From positions 1 to 6,741 of the forward strand of contig VBDL01000204.1 in NCBI GenBank assembly GCA_005884255.1: a stretch of DNA of 6,741 nucleotides, written 5' to 3'. Position 1 is the stretch's first letter. Every line of letters starts with the position of its first letter. The notes under the pieces are model-generated. The model had not been told where the DNA came from and did no database searches. It saw only the letters and a program-made list of their open reading frames with translations. Below, in pieces: positions 5,614 to 6,741 of the stretch. The translations under genes and the position numbers were made by a program. The DNA is from Betaproteobacteria bacterium. GTDB taxonomy: Bacteria; Pseudomonadota; Gammaproteobacteria; Burkholderiales; Burkholderiaceae_C.

Positions 5614-5618
5614 AGGAG
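5614..5618 (+). promoter_or_regulatory. Ribosome binding site of pcaF
   Basis: AGGAG lies 6 nt before the ATG at 5625 in the 16-bp gap after the pcaJ stop. It fixes the pcaF start, and it is the strongest ribosome binding site in the operon. Confidence 0.75.
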
Positions 5619-5624
5619 ACAACC

Positions 5625-6741
<1,117 letters not shown>

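Overview
The window is very GC-rich, with densely packed genes in typical high-GC proteobacterial codon usage. The gene content is a DUF3391/HD-GYP protein of the kind common in Burkholderiales, a PAS-PAS-GGDEF-EAL protein, and pcaI-pcaJ-pcaF for the end of the beta-ketoadipate pathway. A G/C-run intergenic repeat resembles repeats I recall from Comamonadaceae, Rubrivivax and Leptothrix. Together these point to a betaproteobacterium of the order Burkholderiales. This placement is inference; there is no rRNA gene or other phylogenetic marker here.

Layout. The left 3.9 kb is read on the minus strand, in transcription order: an HD-GYP protein (3947-2658), a PAS-PAS-GGDEF-EAL protein (2578-497), then the N-terminal third of a cyclopropane-fatty-acyl-phospholipid synthase-like methyltransferase (405 to the window edge). 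A G/C-run repeat and a hairpin over the ribosome binding site lie in the 79-bp gap between the first two genes. A terminator-like hairpin followed by a T-rich stretch lies between the second and third. A 348-bp divergent intergenic region (3948-4295) carries a good sigma70-type promoter for the rightward genes, tandem dyads just downstream of it, a large GC-rich dyad, and a candidate flagellar-sigma (sigma28) promoter for the leftward genes. The right 2.4 kb is a tight plus-strand operon: pcaI (4296-4964), pcaJ (4961-5608) and pcaF (5625 to the window edge).

How the genes work together. The leftward pair looks like a cyclic-di-GMP degradation module. The EAL domain keeps every catalytic residue I could check, while the GGDEF motif is degenerate (GGDSF). 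The EAL product pGpG is a known substrate type for HD-GYP enzymes, so the pair could take c-di-GMP to GMP. The rightward operon converts 3-oxoadipate to 3-oxoadipyl-CoA (PcaI/PcaJ) and then to acetyl-CoA plus succinyl-CoA (PcaF).

I see no clearly novel system: this is mostly ordinary chromosomal sequence. The points most worth a second look are an apparent in-frame loss of about 11-13 conserved residues inside PcaI, a sequestered ribosome binding site in front of the EAL gene, the tandem GTTC-N7-GAAC dyads at the pca promoter, the possible sigma28 promoter of the HD-GYP gene, and a possible copy of the G/C-run repeat inside the HD-GYP coding sequence.
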